A stretch of 64,000 nt of DNA from the NCBI GenBank assembly GCA_950295325.1, contig OX485803.1, forward strand, positions 72,803,554 to 72,867,553, given 5' to 3'. The translations under genes and the position numbers were made by a program. How positions within the stretch are numbered: the stretch's first letter is position 1; the number at the start of each line of letters is the position of its first letter. Of the stretch, positions 24,401 to 36,559 are shown piece after piece. Under the pieces are notes generated by a model. The model was not told the origin of the DNA, searched no databases, and worked only from the letters and a program-made list of their open reading frames with translations. The DNA is from Polytrichum commune. Its lineage: Eukaryota; Streptophyta; Polytrichopsida; Polytrichales; Polytrichaceae.

Positions 24401-25860
24401 TTGAGTACGTTGAGGAAACATGAAATCATATTTTAAATCATACCGCTCAAAAACATGAGTATGAATTACATAAATTATTTGGATTTGAATCATTCTTATC
24501 ATTATCATAATCACCAATCTAAATATTATTTGGATGTGATTGTATTGATGACAAAAGAGACAATCGATTTAAATTTTCTAAATTTAATTTTAAATAATAA
24601 TAAATGTCTTATTTTATAATTATTATCCTCAACTTTGCAATAAGCATAATACCATGTAGTATCAATGTTATGTTATGAATATTGAAAATATCGAAATGAA
24701 GAATAAAGAAGAAGTTGCTTTCTCGATCATTCTTCAATATCTTTATGTATATTATAGTTTACAATTCTTATAATTTTTATTTAAAATATTTAAATTTTCT
24801 TGCATATTATAAAACAACCCAAATTCAATAACGAGAATGATTCATAAACAATATGTTCATCGATATATTTATTTATACTTGAAGTACACGTAATATCAAC
24901 TGAATCATCTTCTAATTTTTTTATGAAGATTATGGTGTAAAAAAAAAGCACATTCATTAAGTGGAGAAGTATTTATAAATTTGAATGTGTGTGATAAATG
25001 ATAAAAATTAAAATTTATTATAAAAAAACAAAAAAAAAACACACACACAATGTATGCGGCAAGTTGAATAGACATTTGTCGAGCATTAAGAAATGCATTG
25101 CCTAGTTTGTAGATTCATATGTAAGCATGTTTTTTTTTTTGCAATGTATTTTATAAACATAGAATGCAATTCAAACATAATATATTTACTTATTTTTTAC
25201 AAATATGATGCATGTAGCTTAAATTTTGGTTATAAACAAACCAAGAGAAATACTCATGGAAGACTTAAAAGGTGATTTATATATCATCTAGGTGTCTCAA
25301 ATAAGTTTTATTAAAGAAAACACAAGGTTATTTCATTTTACTTTGGATTAAGACTCATAATTGGGTTAGGATGAGGGATGAAAACTTTAAAATCTCTTTA
25401 CATCAGTAGATGTAATTGTGGCAGTTATTCACCTCTCTTTAATTTTCTAGGCAATAGTCTAGCAATCATTTCATTTTAATTGGACCAAGTGTGGTGCACA
25501 AGCATAAGCACAACCTTAGATAATTGTCTTGCATAAGTAACCCATTTTTATCTCTTTACCAAAGCCAAGGGCACTCCAACATAGTCAATAATTTTTCATA
25601 TTTTAATCTCCTTTAGTGTAACTTGAAATCACAGTGTAGTCATCCTTTCAGGATTGTCAGTCTCCTTGGATTAAATACAATCTTAATTATATTGTCCAAC
25701 AATAGTCTCTTACCTAGTCTTGGCCAAGTTAATCATAATTTCTTTCATTATGGCAATAAGCCATACCATATATGCGCATCAACATGTTCTCACATAATTC
25801 ATAAACTTATCTTGTTTATTTAGTGTTACAATTTCACACCCCTGGTTCTTAAAACAAAGA
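24401..25860. other. Very AT-rich intergenic DNA
   Basis: Low-complexity AT-rich DNA with poly-A and poly-T runs. It may include more of the decayed helicase element on its left side. No gene seen. Confidence 0.5.
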
Positions 25861-25862
25861 AC

Positions 25863-26110
25863 TTACCAATTCATTTCATTTAACCCCCTATACGTTTGTA
25901 TTGATTCATCTTTGGCGGCAGTGGATAGATAGGAGGAGAGTCTTCTGGCCTCATCAGGTGGCAAAGCCCTAGGCAATCTCGAGGAGGCCGTTGGAGGTAA
26001 GGGGGAGGGAGGAGAGGGTCGAAGCAGCACCATGTTGCTCCCCGAAGCTTCCCTCTTCCTAGCCACTCACCTCTTCGAGGCCCGAAGGGGCACCATTGGA
26101 TGCAACTACT
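25863..26110 (-). other. GC-rich island with a 67-codon frame, unassigned
   Basis: A GC-rich patch in AT-rich DNA. The minus-strand frame 25863-26066 (starts MARKREASGSNMVLLRPSP) is Pro/Ser/Arg rich and not recognised. It could be a captured gene 5' end or a lone promoter fragment. No neighbouring exons were found. Confidence 0.25.
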
Positions 26111-26184
26111 CTACCCTACATTCCCATAACCCCCTTCCCAAGTCCACTCCAACATCACTCCACTCCCCACACAAATATCAAGAG

Positions 26185-26425
26185 ACTGGATCAGTAGTGG
26201 AACAATTGCCAAAAATGAGTTGCAGTTGTTGAGGAGAAGAACAACACCCACCAGATCAACATAGGAGCAGTGCCGAAAGTGAATGCAATTGTCGGAGAGA
26301 TGGACAACGTCATCATATCAACCAAGGAGCAATTGCCAAGAGCAAGTTGTAGATACCAATGAGAATAACAAGCTGCAACTACCGAAGAGAGGAACAACGC
26401 CCTTTATATCAACCGAGGAGCAGTG
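26185..26425. repeat. Degenerate tandem repeat, period about 60-90 bp
   Basis: About 3.5 units, each containing ATCAACCGAGGAGCAGTGCC-like and GAGAGAGGAACAACGCC-like words with substitutions and indels. Units begin near 26190, 26254, 26317 and 26405. No coding role is apparent. Confidence 0.65.
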
Positions 26426-26630
26426 CCGAAGATAAGATAATCACCCATCAAAAAGAGAGGCACACAAATTAGGCCAATTAGAATGACTACATATTGAACT
26501 AGAATAGTTATAGCTGCACTGGAGAATAGACCAAAAAAAGAAAGCAAACCACAACTAACATGAAACAAATCGTTGAAGAACATTCATGCATAAACACTAG
26601 TTATATGTATTGGAGATCGAAGAAAGTAGT

Positions 26631-28775
26631 TAGAAGAAGAAGAACTCCGGTCTCCAGAAGGAGGCCGGAGTGAATAAAATGTTTGTTCGTAGAACACCGT
26701 AGGCCATGCCTTACGGCAGTGGCGTTAGATGTAAAACTACTTCGCCCTTTGCAGGACGTAGACACTATATTTAGTAATCACCAATAAATTTTTGGTAGCC
26801 AGTTATTATGTATGAGTCTTGTTTTGGGGTAGTTAGTGAAGGGGAATCTGTATTGGGTTGGAATTATTATTTATTTATGCGAGGTCTTGGAGATCATTAA
26901 TAGTTTGTCGATTTTCTAGCCTTCGTTTGTGGACTAATATGGAATGTGCATATTGTGTGGCAATTACGTCAATTTGTTTAAATGTGTTTTTGATTTTCGC
27001 GATAGGGATTGTGAACATTGTTTCCAATTTTTTCATTGATGGGATATGTGTTGTGTCTCTTGCTCCTGCGACTAGTACCATGAGTGGGGCTACGTTCCAA
27101 CCCTTTGCTATGATGTTATTTATGAGTGGTTGGTATTTTATGATTTTTTCTGTCCAGGGTTTTAGTGGTGAATCTATCATTGCAGTATGTGAATTCAATG
27201 AACTGTATGGTTATATCGGGTGTGGGGTTTCTGGGGGGGGTATATGGATGGCCTATAATGCATAGTATTTCTGGTTTAAACCTAGCGTTGCAATGACACC
27301 TCTGGGTATCACATATACATGGAAGTAACCATGGGGGAACTGTATTTTCTTGGGGTAGTTCATTATGCGTTCCTGCATTCATTAGTGTACAATGTCTTGA
27401 TATTCAGGTTGATACAATGAGTTTGTGTATTTCCCATACCGCTTTGTTATGTCTTTTTGTTATGAGTGCATGAATGTGTTGTTGTTTGCACCCGGGGAGG
27501 TCACTCCATTGTCAAGTTGAAAACCATGTGCAACGAAAGTTTGCTACCCCTATATTATATGCCATAGATAATTTAATTTTTTTTTCTATATATACATATC
27601 CATTGATAATATCTTTTTTATATTTTTCTGAAATTTTTAGTCATCTCCATTTTTTCTAGTAATTTTTTTAGATCAATTCTGCGTCATTCTAGTTAGAAAT
27701 TGTATGTTTTCTAGAAAAAACAAATTATCAATTTTGGTTATCAATTTTTACTATGTAATAGATACCATGTATATGTACTCATAATTTTGTTTGATAAAAG
27801 TTTGACCCATTTTGTTGATGCTTTTTAGAAAAAATAGATTTTTTTCCGTCGCGCATGGTTTTCAACTTGACAATGGAGTGACCTCCCCGGGTGTTTGCAT
27901 TTAAGTAGTACATGCAGCCATGTATCCGCATCTGTTGAATTGCAGATGAGACATGTTCTAGATGGGAAGGCTTCTCTACCAAAGAAGAGTTGTTTTCGGG
28001 CATGGCCCATGTATTGTCCAGTGCGGAATTTTATTAAGCATGTTTTTTGCTTATTTGTGATGGCCGGATTTGTCCAAAAGTCATTTGATAGTATTTTATC
28101 TATGTTTTCGTTTTCCAGCCACTTGTGTAGTTGGTGTGTTTGACTTGCTATAATTGTTAAGTTATGTTCATTGTCATGCTTGAGATGTGTTTACTAAGGT
28201 GCCTAATGGGCCCTTGTCAGGTGTTTCTTGCATGGAATGTCACCAATCTTTTTGTAGGTAGTATGGTGTGGGGTGTGCATGCTCGTATGGGGTTGCGGCA
28301 TCTCTATGGTCTAATTCACGTCCTTGTTTGGCTAGTGTGTTTGCTTGGTCATTTCCCTCTATGTTTGTGTGGGCCTTTATTTTGTGGAGTGTGGTGGTTT
28401 GTGTGCGGGATATTAACATTTTGATCATGTTTTCTAGGATTATTTTGTCCGGGTGACTGTTATGACTAGTGGGGTGTTTGATTTGGGTGTTTAGGAGGTA
28501 TAGGATGTTTAGACAATTTGTGAATATGTGGGCTAGTTCATTTTGGTATGTTGTGGTGAGGAGTTGTAGAGTGTGGTGTATGGCCATCATTTCTGCTCAT
28601 AGAATATTTTGTAGTCCCGGCAATCTTTCTGCAATTTTTAGGTTCTTGAAAGGGTTGTAAATACCATATCCAGTTTTTTCCCATTTCCATTGTCCGTTGT
28701 TTGTTTGTTTGGGAGGTTTGAATGACCCCTCTGTGTAGTAGCAAAATTGGGGTAGATATTTAAGTAGCTACATAG
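26631..28775 (-). mobile_element. LINE copy 2, 5'-truncated
   Basis: Minus-strand copy of the 3' third of the LINE described at 29986-47880. Read from 28775 downward it gives the end of RNase H (HKIKAHTNIEGNDQANTLAK), the zinc-finger block CLICNSTDADTWLHVLLKC, and the C-terminal region (PLINNIIAKGWNVAPLMVLV, ending HKRRLENRQTINDLQDLA, stop). A 3' UTR follows, ending in a stem-loop (26644-26671) and a short (TTC)n tail. RNase H shows IFTNCLN where the family is expected to have an aspartate. Frameshifts are present, and it is split by a 401-bp MITE at 27491-27891. 5' truncation is typical of target-primed reverse transcription. Confidence 0.85.
27491..27891. mobile_element. 401-bp MITE with 8-bp target duplication (hAT-like)
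   Basis: Terminal inverted repeats of 45 bp with only 2 mismatches, starting CCCGGGGAGGTCACTCCATT. It is flanked on both sides by TGTTTGCA (27483-27490 and 27892-27899). Removing the element and one duplication restores the LINE reading through the zinc-finger codons. An 8-bp duplication is typical of hAT elements (P elements also give 8 bp). It has no coding capacity. Confidence 0.88.
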
Positions 28776-29985
28776 TGAGTAAGGTAGCCCATGGGAGAAT
28801 AAGAACATGTGCCTAAATATCAAAGTAGATAGCTCAAAGAGTGAATGAAGTAGCCCATAAAAGAAGTCCTTGCAAGTCAACCTTAAACACAACTTTACAA
28901 AGACTAGTAGAAGTAGATCCAACATAGCCGAAGCAACAATCTTGTGAGTTAGCCAAAACATAGACTAGCCGTGGTGAAACAAAAGTAGAAAGGTCTGATT
29001 TATTCAACTACTTTATACCCTTGAACACAATCACGATTGACCAAAAGTGAATCAGAGTAGCCTAGAAGCGATGATGCTTGCAAATATGCTTTGAAAGTAT
29101 ACATCTAGACAAGTTTAGCTCCAAAAAAATGTAGTCTCCACACTTGGATTCCACGATTGAATAGACTAAAGAAAAATAGCAACCGTAAAATTGTGTTTTT
29201 GAAACTAGATTAAAATCTCAAGATTGACCCAATCACAAAGTTGTTGCTATCGAGTAGTTGCAACATCCAACTTATGGTTGTTGCTTGAGATCATGGTTGA
29301 TGCTTGAGATAGTGGATAGTCTAAACAAGTTGGTGAAGAGGTTGTTGTTGTTGTTGTTGCAACCTTGAAAGAAGCTAATATTGAAACTGTCGTTAACTTT
29401 TGCCAAAACTACCGCCGGTTGTTGTTGCCGTATAACAAAAGAACCAAGGTAAACCTCCATACCTCCTTCCCATTATTTAAACAAAATAGATCATATACAC
29501 ACCCGCATAAATTTGCATATGGCACAAAGCTTGCACATACAAAAGTAGTGATAAACACTTTAATATTTGCTTAGAATAAAACAATAATTAGAGGGAGGCT
29601 GCATATGCAACACATGTTTTTCTTATTATTGGCTCTTGTTAGCCATGACATACTAGAATCTCTCATGCCTTGTCGAATTCCCCACAAACCTTGTATGCGA
29701 TACAAAATATTATTTTACAATCACATACAAACCTAGTATAATCCAACTAAGATAAAACCCATTTATAAACTCAAGTTTGCATTATTCTATGTATAATACA
29801 TTAGCCCATGCACATGATAAAAAAACCCCTAAAAACCAGGAATTAACAATCTAAATGAAAAAACCATGAATTTTAGAATAACATTTTTTTTCCAACATCT
29901 CTCATTCAAGCCCCATTTGTTTACAAATGGAATGAGAATTTAACTTCACAAGTCATAAAAAATAAATTTTTTTTTCCTATGCATT
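28776..29985. other. Intergenic, no gene seen
   Basis: Includes a (TTG)n microsatellite near 29340-29360 and partly repeated words (AAGTAGCCCAT) near 28780-28860. No recognised coding region. Confidence 0.5.
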
Positions 29986-31605
29986 ATGTCTCGTTCTCAA
30001 AGTTTGGATAAAACCTTTGATGAAGTTAAAGATACGAAAACCTCACAAACTAAAAACCGTACATCTAGCAATGCATACCTCTCTAAACTAGACAAAACCA
30101 AAACTAGGAATAATTCACAAAAAAAAAATCCCCTATGGCTTGGATTCAAAGCTATGAACGCTTTGATTGCAAGCAAAGGGCTTGATGAAGTATCTCGCAA
30201 AAACGAAAGTGATCTTGTGAAAATGAAAATTGTTAAAAATGAAGCACTAGAATGTCGAGATTGTATACCGTCTTATCCATATATACCACATGAAATGTGA
30301 CCGAACAATAATGATTTAGGAGACCAAAACTACCATCACACCCAAATCCCCTCGGATATAGAAACATGTAATGGATTTGCTATGAATTATCATATTGCTT
30401 TATTTTCAACCTTGATAAAATGGTCATACCAAGAGAGAAAGCTTTGGAAAAAAATCACTAAAAGGTTGGATGAGATGAAAATCTTACTTGGTGAAGAAAT
30501 TAGTGACCCCATATCTATAATGTGCACACACGCGCGGGGGGGGGGGGGGGGGGGGGGACAATGGTTGGGGCATGCAAAAATTTACCTAAGAAATACGCAA
30601 AAAAGATGGAGTAAACCTACTCCAAGGTCTTCGTCCATTTATCATCCGCCTATCTGTTAGTAGAAAATATAAAGAAAAAAATTGTAAATTCTATTATATG
30701 ATCGCCTCACGTGAAATGGTATCTATAAAAACAGCCAGTGATAGTATAAAAGTTGAAATATGGTTTTCAATCTTTGAGGAAGTGGTCAGCAAAGGTTTCA
30801 AAAGGGGTCACAATTACGAGATCACACATGTAACAAATGGAGAAAATTACAAATATGTATAGAGAGTTACCACGAGCCCAAAACGAACCATAATTACTCA
30901 AAAAAACAAATCATATGTGGCAATGAGTGTATTGATATCTTAATGGAAAAGCCTACATGTGATGATTTGGCAAAAAAAAAATGCACTCATTCACATTGCA
31001 AAAAACCTAAATAAGCTAAATCAAAAGAGGTTCTAGAAACAAAAATTAGAGCATGCATAGGCAAAAAGAATGTACTAAATATTTACTTAAAAAACAATGC
31101 CCAAGGCAAACTCACTGGGGTATGTAATGTCCAATGCTTAAGTGCCGCAGTCTACAAAAATATTGTCAAAAATAACTATAAAATATGCAATAAATATGTT
31201 GAGTTTGCTCCCCACCCTAAAAATTTGGATGATATGTCCAAACCCTCGGTCAAGGAACTTACAATACTAGGTTGTAAACATAAACACGGCTTTAGCCATA
31301 CATTCGAAACAATGGAAAATGCCTCATCCAACGGTCTTGGAAAAAAAACTATAAATAAAATGGTAGAATAAGTCGTCGCCAAAGGAACAACCATAGTCCG
31401 CAATTAATTACAAATAATGAAAACATGCCTTACAAGCCAAGCCAAAAACTTTGCAACATATGTAGCAGAAAAAACAACTAGAGTATTCATGAAAAAAATG
31501 GCTACCCTAAGGCAAGCCCTTAGCAAAACTAAGGTAGCTTTCAAATTCACAACATGCTCGACAAATGAGATTCATCCAGCAATAAAGACGACTTCATGGC
31601 GTTAA
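29986..31605 (+). pseudogene. LINE ORF1 remnant
   Basis: Starts MSRSQSLDKTFDEVKDTKTS. Blocks without stops follow in shifting frames, including NECIDILMEKPTCDDLAKK with CTHSHCKKPK, then GVCNVQCLSAAVYKNIVKNN and VEFAPHPKNLDDM. The closing stretch MKTCLTSQAKNFATYVAEKT is likely helical. It lies just upstream of ORF2, where ORF1 of LINEs belongs. I do not recognise a named RNA-binding fold. A 21-G run at about 30537-30557 and several stops break the frame. Confidence 0.65.
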
Positions 31606-31841
31606 ACTAAACTCGACCTATATTGTGATACTTCCGAAACAAAAAATATAAACTACAAAAAAATCCATAAACAAAATTAAAAGGTAATTCTAAATATCAC
31701 CACCCCAAAAATAATATTCATTTCTATTACCAATACCACGGGAAAAATATCATAAATACAAAAGAAACCATACCAACATACCAAGAAGCCGAAAACAACC
31801 AAATAACATATTAGCAAACATATATTTTCATCCAATACATT

Positions 31842-32334
31842 GTGTCACTACCAAATCTATTTTCAGCCAAAATAAACCAAACTCCAACTACTACAAAAAA
31901 TATTAAAAATCCACAACAAAAAACATTCAAAGCATACTTTGTTTCCAACCGTCTTTTATTGTTAAAATGTGGAGATATAGAAGCCAACCCTGGCCCAATG
32001 CCCAACCTATTACAAAGGCATCCAGCCACCCACAAAAGGCAACAAACAACATATTTCATACCTAGCACAATAAAAACTCCAACCAAAATACCAACACTTG
32101 GAGACAACCTTCAAACCACTTTTCCAAGCCGCACATCCCCTACACACACAAACAACACTCTCATTCCCACACCTATATAACTACATACAACAACATACTA
32201 ACCACCCACCCCCGAGACTCATATACACGTTGATTGTAGCAATTAACCCCTATTTTGAAACATGTAACACACACCTACAACACCAACCACTATGTGATCC
32301 GAAATTTTGGCCAATTAATTTAACTATGGGCAAA
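31842..32334 (+). pseudogene. LINE ORF2 N-terminus with 2A-like motif
   Basis: A frame starting MSLPNLFSAKINQTPTTTKN. At residues 45-52 (31974-31997) it carries DIEANPGP preceded by LLLLKCG, the form of 2A ribosome-skipping peptides (D-V/I-E-x-N-P-G-P). The motif sits about 45 residues from the start and upstream of the endonuclease, as in some animal and trypanosome non-LTR elements. Skipping would occur between G51 and P52. The reading shifts frame near 32100 (continuing METTFKPLFQAAHPLHTQTT) and stops where the 2-kb insertion begins. Confidence 0.75.
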
Positions 32335-34370
32335 TAGTTAAGCCCAGATGACTAGATGAAAATAATTAAAGTAAAGGCTAGGAGGGAAGAAGGCATACAA
32401 TCTTTTATTATTGTTGAGCGCACATAATAAACTATAGGTTGATCTCCCTCAACACTGAGATCATGCGAGGATATAATTAAACCACTTTCTGGTTTGGAAT
32501 TGAGTAACACCGTAGTGATTGCGGGTTATCTTATTTTGTGAAATTATATTGATATTCAAAAACGAAAGTTAATCGAATAACTATAGTTTAGTTGAACCAT
32601 CTTTTGATTTGAATGAGCAATATGAATTGTGGAACTATCATCCAGTGTTGAAGCCACATTCAATGACGTGAATAATTGTGAGCGAGGTTGAGTAAGATTG
32701 AGTGAGTTAGAGCGTGAGGTAGAATTGATAAGAAGAAGGTGTGAAACTATTATCAATTGTTGGGATTGTAATCGGTTGAGATCAAAGTCGAAAGTGATAT
32801 TGAGTGAATTCAAATTGCAAAGAGCAATGAGAGATTGAAATAGCATTATTGAACCTTTAAGTGAAGGAAGATGTGAATGAGACAGAAGAGTATACAATGA
32901 GAGGATGAGTTATTGAACATAGTTGAACCTATTGGAATTGTGACCCAACGCATGAAGATTGTTGTATGAGAGAGCTATTGACTAAGTGAGGAGTTTAATT
33001 AATCCGAGAGATAGAAATTGAAGGATAAGAACATCAAAGATAAGGAATTGAGTCGAACTATGGACAAAGAGTCCAATTGAATTAGGAGCATACATAAAAT
33101 CTTTGGCCGAAGAAGGTGATGGAAAATGAGAGAAAGTGAGAAAGCAAGTACCTTATGAAGAAATAAGTTAAACTATAGATGAGGCCATCCGATGAGTAGA
33201 ATCCTTGAGCAACTATGAGGAAACGTATTAGGTCGGAATTGAGTAAGCTGTTAGTTTAGTGAAACTATTATCTCCCTGTGAGAGAGTGGACCATAGCAGT
33301 GTGTTCAAGGGTGCTTGAGAGAGAAACCACTTGAAAAAATACTTCATATATAGGGTAATAGTCGAGCAAAACAACCGAAACGTCGAGGGTTAGTCCGAGA
33401 AGGAAACTATAGGCTATGGTTGAAACTCGAGACATGCAATTTAGGGAAGCTTGAAGGCTAACTGTTGGTCTGGGAATGATTTGATAGCCTATAGTTGAGC
33501 ATGTGATAGACATTGAGGAATGAAAGAGTCATAGTTCAGTCGAGTGAGATTATAGTTCAAATAAAAACTATAGGTTGATAGAAGTTAATATCTGTCAAAT
33601 GACAGAACCCCCGATCAACTGAAGTGATGAGATATCACTTATGATCATTTGATTAGCAATGGAAATTTGAAGAGTTCAGAGGGATTAAATGAACTTAAGT
33701 TAGGAGGAACTTTGGATCATAATGAAGATTTAGGCATAAGTTACTCTAGTCTTAAATAAAGTTTTATATTAATACATAGTCGAGAGACTTGATTTTTTAG
33801 TATGAAATGCAAGCTAACAAGAATAATTATTGTCTTGTGTGTTACCATGGTTGTTGTTGTTGTTGCAGGTTGTGCAGGGCCATCAAGACTATAGCTTGAT
33901 CATGATAATTGTTGTAGTTGCATAAGTTGTGAGTAATGATATCTTGGAATAAACAAATTATCTTGTATTGGAATTAGCATTGACCAATTAATGAAAGAAT
34001 TGTTGTAATTTGAAGATGCATTGGCCAATGGTTACCAAAGACAATTGTGATACTCAAAGACTATTGTTCTCAAAAGACTATTGTTATATAATCTCATGAC
34101 GAGATGAATACTTACAGTTACTGATACACATACCCCACTGAATGAGGAATAGTGAGAGGAAACCTTGAGAGAAAAGAGAATTTAAGATGATTGAGTGATG
34201 TTTTAGAGTGAAGATATCAACCATATTGTCTAATTAATGAACTATAATGTGACAAATGAATGTAATAGACACTAGTAAAGCCTTCCTTGAGAGTTTTTAC
34301 CCTGAGTTTTGGCTATTTCAGTCATAGCAAAAACCTAACTACACACTTTCCAACTGAACATTACAAGTGT
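32335..34370. mobile_element. Unclassified 2-kb insertion in the LINE
   Basis: Composition switches abruptly from C/A-rich LINE sequence to G/A-rich DNA and back. LINE reading stops at LTMGK and resumes at QNDKIAQPTI. The flanks are TGGGCAAA (32327-32334) and TGGACAAA (34371-34378), a possible 8-bp target duplication with one mismatch. The word AACTATAG and its complement recur about a dozen times across it. There is no long open frame, no recognised protein and no clear terminal repeats. It could be a solo LTR or a non-autonomous DNA element. Confidence 0.55.
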
Positions 34371-35700
34371 TGGACAAAATGACAAAATTGCCCAACCCAC
34401 CATAACACCATATAGAAACCTTGCACCCATATACATAATTCCATAATACATACCTTGATGTAATAACCCCCCCCCCCCAAGCACAATTCACAATAATCTA
34501 TACGACCATATGCCTTGCAACCTAGAATTGCCAAACATTCAAAATACGCAAAAAAAACAATTTCATACCTACCTAAACCACTCCTCATAGAAGCCCTAAG
34601 ATGCAATGAACCTATAATAGGATATATGCCCCTTACACCCCCCACTAAATACCCATTTACCGCCACAACGATCAAACACACTTACAAACCAAGAATCCTA
34701 CATCATAAGGTGGAATGTTTTTTCTTTTAACACAACAATATCATGCCTCCAAGACCTAACTACATACTCTCCAACACCCCCAACAGTTATTATCATATAA
34801 GAAACCAAACTTACTGCCACTAAATCCACATAACACGTACAAAACATTTTCTCACATTCCAAATTTTTCTTCAACAATACACATAACATCACATGGATTA
34901 CACGCCAAAGATTGACTCATAAAGGTCATAGAGGAGGACTACTTACATTTATTCACAATAGTCATATATTCCCAAGCAACTTGTCCAAAATGCCCACCCC
35001 TACAAATATATCACCATTCCTTCAAATCATCCGCATAACGAACCAACCTCTTCAATCATGGCTACTAATATATATATATATATATATGACGAAGGTATAC
35101 CTCTTATCCCCAACATCCAAAACACCATAACAGACCGAATAAATGCCCATTCCGATCATACACACATACTATGCGGAGACTTCAACTACGACATAGCCTT
35201 AATTGGAAGACAAAATGACCGACAAACTACACCCCCACAAGTTGAAGACTATCAATGGAGGATTTTTACAAACAACCTAGAACTAGCATACATTCCAACA
35301 AACACAACTTTCTCAAGACAAGGAGGACACAACTACACACAAAACGGTTGCATAAATGGATTCTACATAAAATCCCCTAACAACAACCAATACACCTCAA
35401 TAACAAACAAAAATATCAACCTCAACTCATACCACCTACCTATACAATTACATATCCCACCAAATACATTAATGGCCAAAAAAATATTGCCTATGCCCGA
35501 ACCACCCCCTGGATTATTGAACCCCATAGCAAAGGAAATCCCAAAAAAATTCTACACACAATTCTTTGAGTCTAACTCAAATCAAATAAACGAACTCACG
35601 CAACTACTTGAAAATAATGATCACCTAACTATAGCACAATAGCAACTAGCCTGCACTTCATTAGACACCGTTATCTCTCACATCTCAACCACAGTCCTAA
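34371..35700 (+). pseudogene. LINE APE-type endonuclease remnant
   Basis: In shifting frames: GGLLTFIHNSH (about 34927), then DHTHILCGDFNYDIALIGRQ with the GDFN signature of exonuclease-endonuclease-phosphatase folds. NTTFSRQGGHNYTQNGCING and SYHLPIQLHIP follow, where the final catalytic SDH is expected but SYH is seen. The stretch from 35058 is the cleanest, 194 codons open. It contains a (TA)n run at 35069-35087 that disrupts the frame. The domain order matches APE-type LINEs. It is inactive because of stops before 34900 and the altered final motif. Confidence 0.75.
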
Positions 35701-36559
35701 AAACATGAACAACACCATCAATCCAAACATTCCCAAACAAAATTGCTAAACAAGGAGGATATCTTCCATAAAAACTCCAAAAATAGTGTAGGAAACACCT
35801 CGCAATTTACCACCTCGTCTGGAAAACAATATATATCATTAAAAACAATCACAACTAGCGGAACCACCCTGTCATTCAAACAACACGCAACCACACCCAC
35901 GTAATATTACCAACACCCCCAACCACCTTCTCCCATATGATTCATGGATAAAAGATTTGGCCAAACAAGCAAAAGAATCTAAAAATGAAGCCCAAAAAAT
36001 CATTTTAGAATACTCACTAAAACAAATTCAAAAAAATACCAATAAATGGATGACAAAAGCCCCAAGGAAATAAATGGAAAAGTCTTCAAAAACAATGATA
36101 CACCCCTATTAGACTGCATCATAACCATATATAACAACATCATCACAAGTCCATAAGACATTGCACAATAATCTATATCCAACAATTTGTTAGCAACAAA
36201 CTGACAGTCCCAACATGCCACTACCAACTTGATAACCCACAATACTACACTTGTGAAGTTACCCATGACACGACCTAGATGGATACACCCTCAAGAAGAG
36301 AACCACTAATCCCCCTTCATACCTACCTACCTCGATCAAGAAACATACAACATATGCCTCCAAAACCTAGCCAACTGAAAAATCCCCAACGCCATATTAA
36401 AAATTATACTACCTCGTTTTCACACTCTTCTACTACTACTGCAATTATTTACTCATTGTTACAAACAAAAACAAATCCCTGCAAATTCAAGAGCAAACCT
36501 AACCGTACTCCTATATAAAAAAGGTAATCCATATTGCCTCACCAACCATAGACCAATAG
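35701..36559 (+). pseudogene. LINE reverse transcriptase, 5' part
   Basis: Linker and fingers region of the LINE RT in broken frames: AKQAKESKNEAQKIILEYSL near 35960, and VLLYKKGNPYCLTNHRPI just before the Ty3 insertion. The latter is the conserved LYKKGD-NYRPI block of LINE RTs. The Ty3 element inserted immediately after this block. Confidence 0.7.

Noticed and set aside
26185..26425. CRISPR-like array at the 26.2-kb repeats or the 49.7-kb array
   Set aside because: Units are diverged and of unequal length, without constant short repeats and unique spacers, and this is a plant nuclear genome.
31426..31997. Reading the 2A-like frame as part of a picorna-like viral insertion
   Set aside because: The frame is followed by endonuclease, RT and RNase H in LINE order. 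There are no viral capsid, helicase or polymerase motifs.
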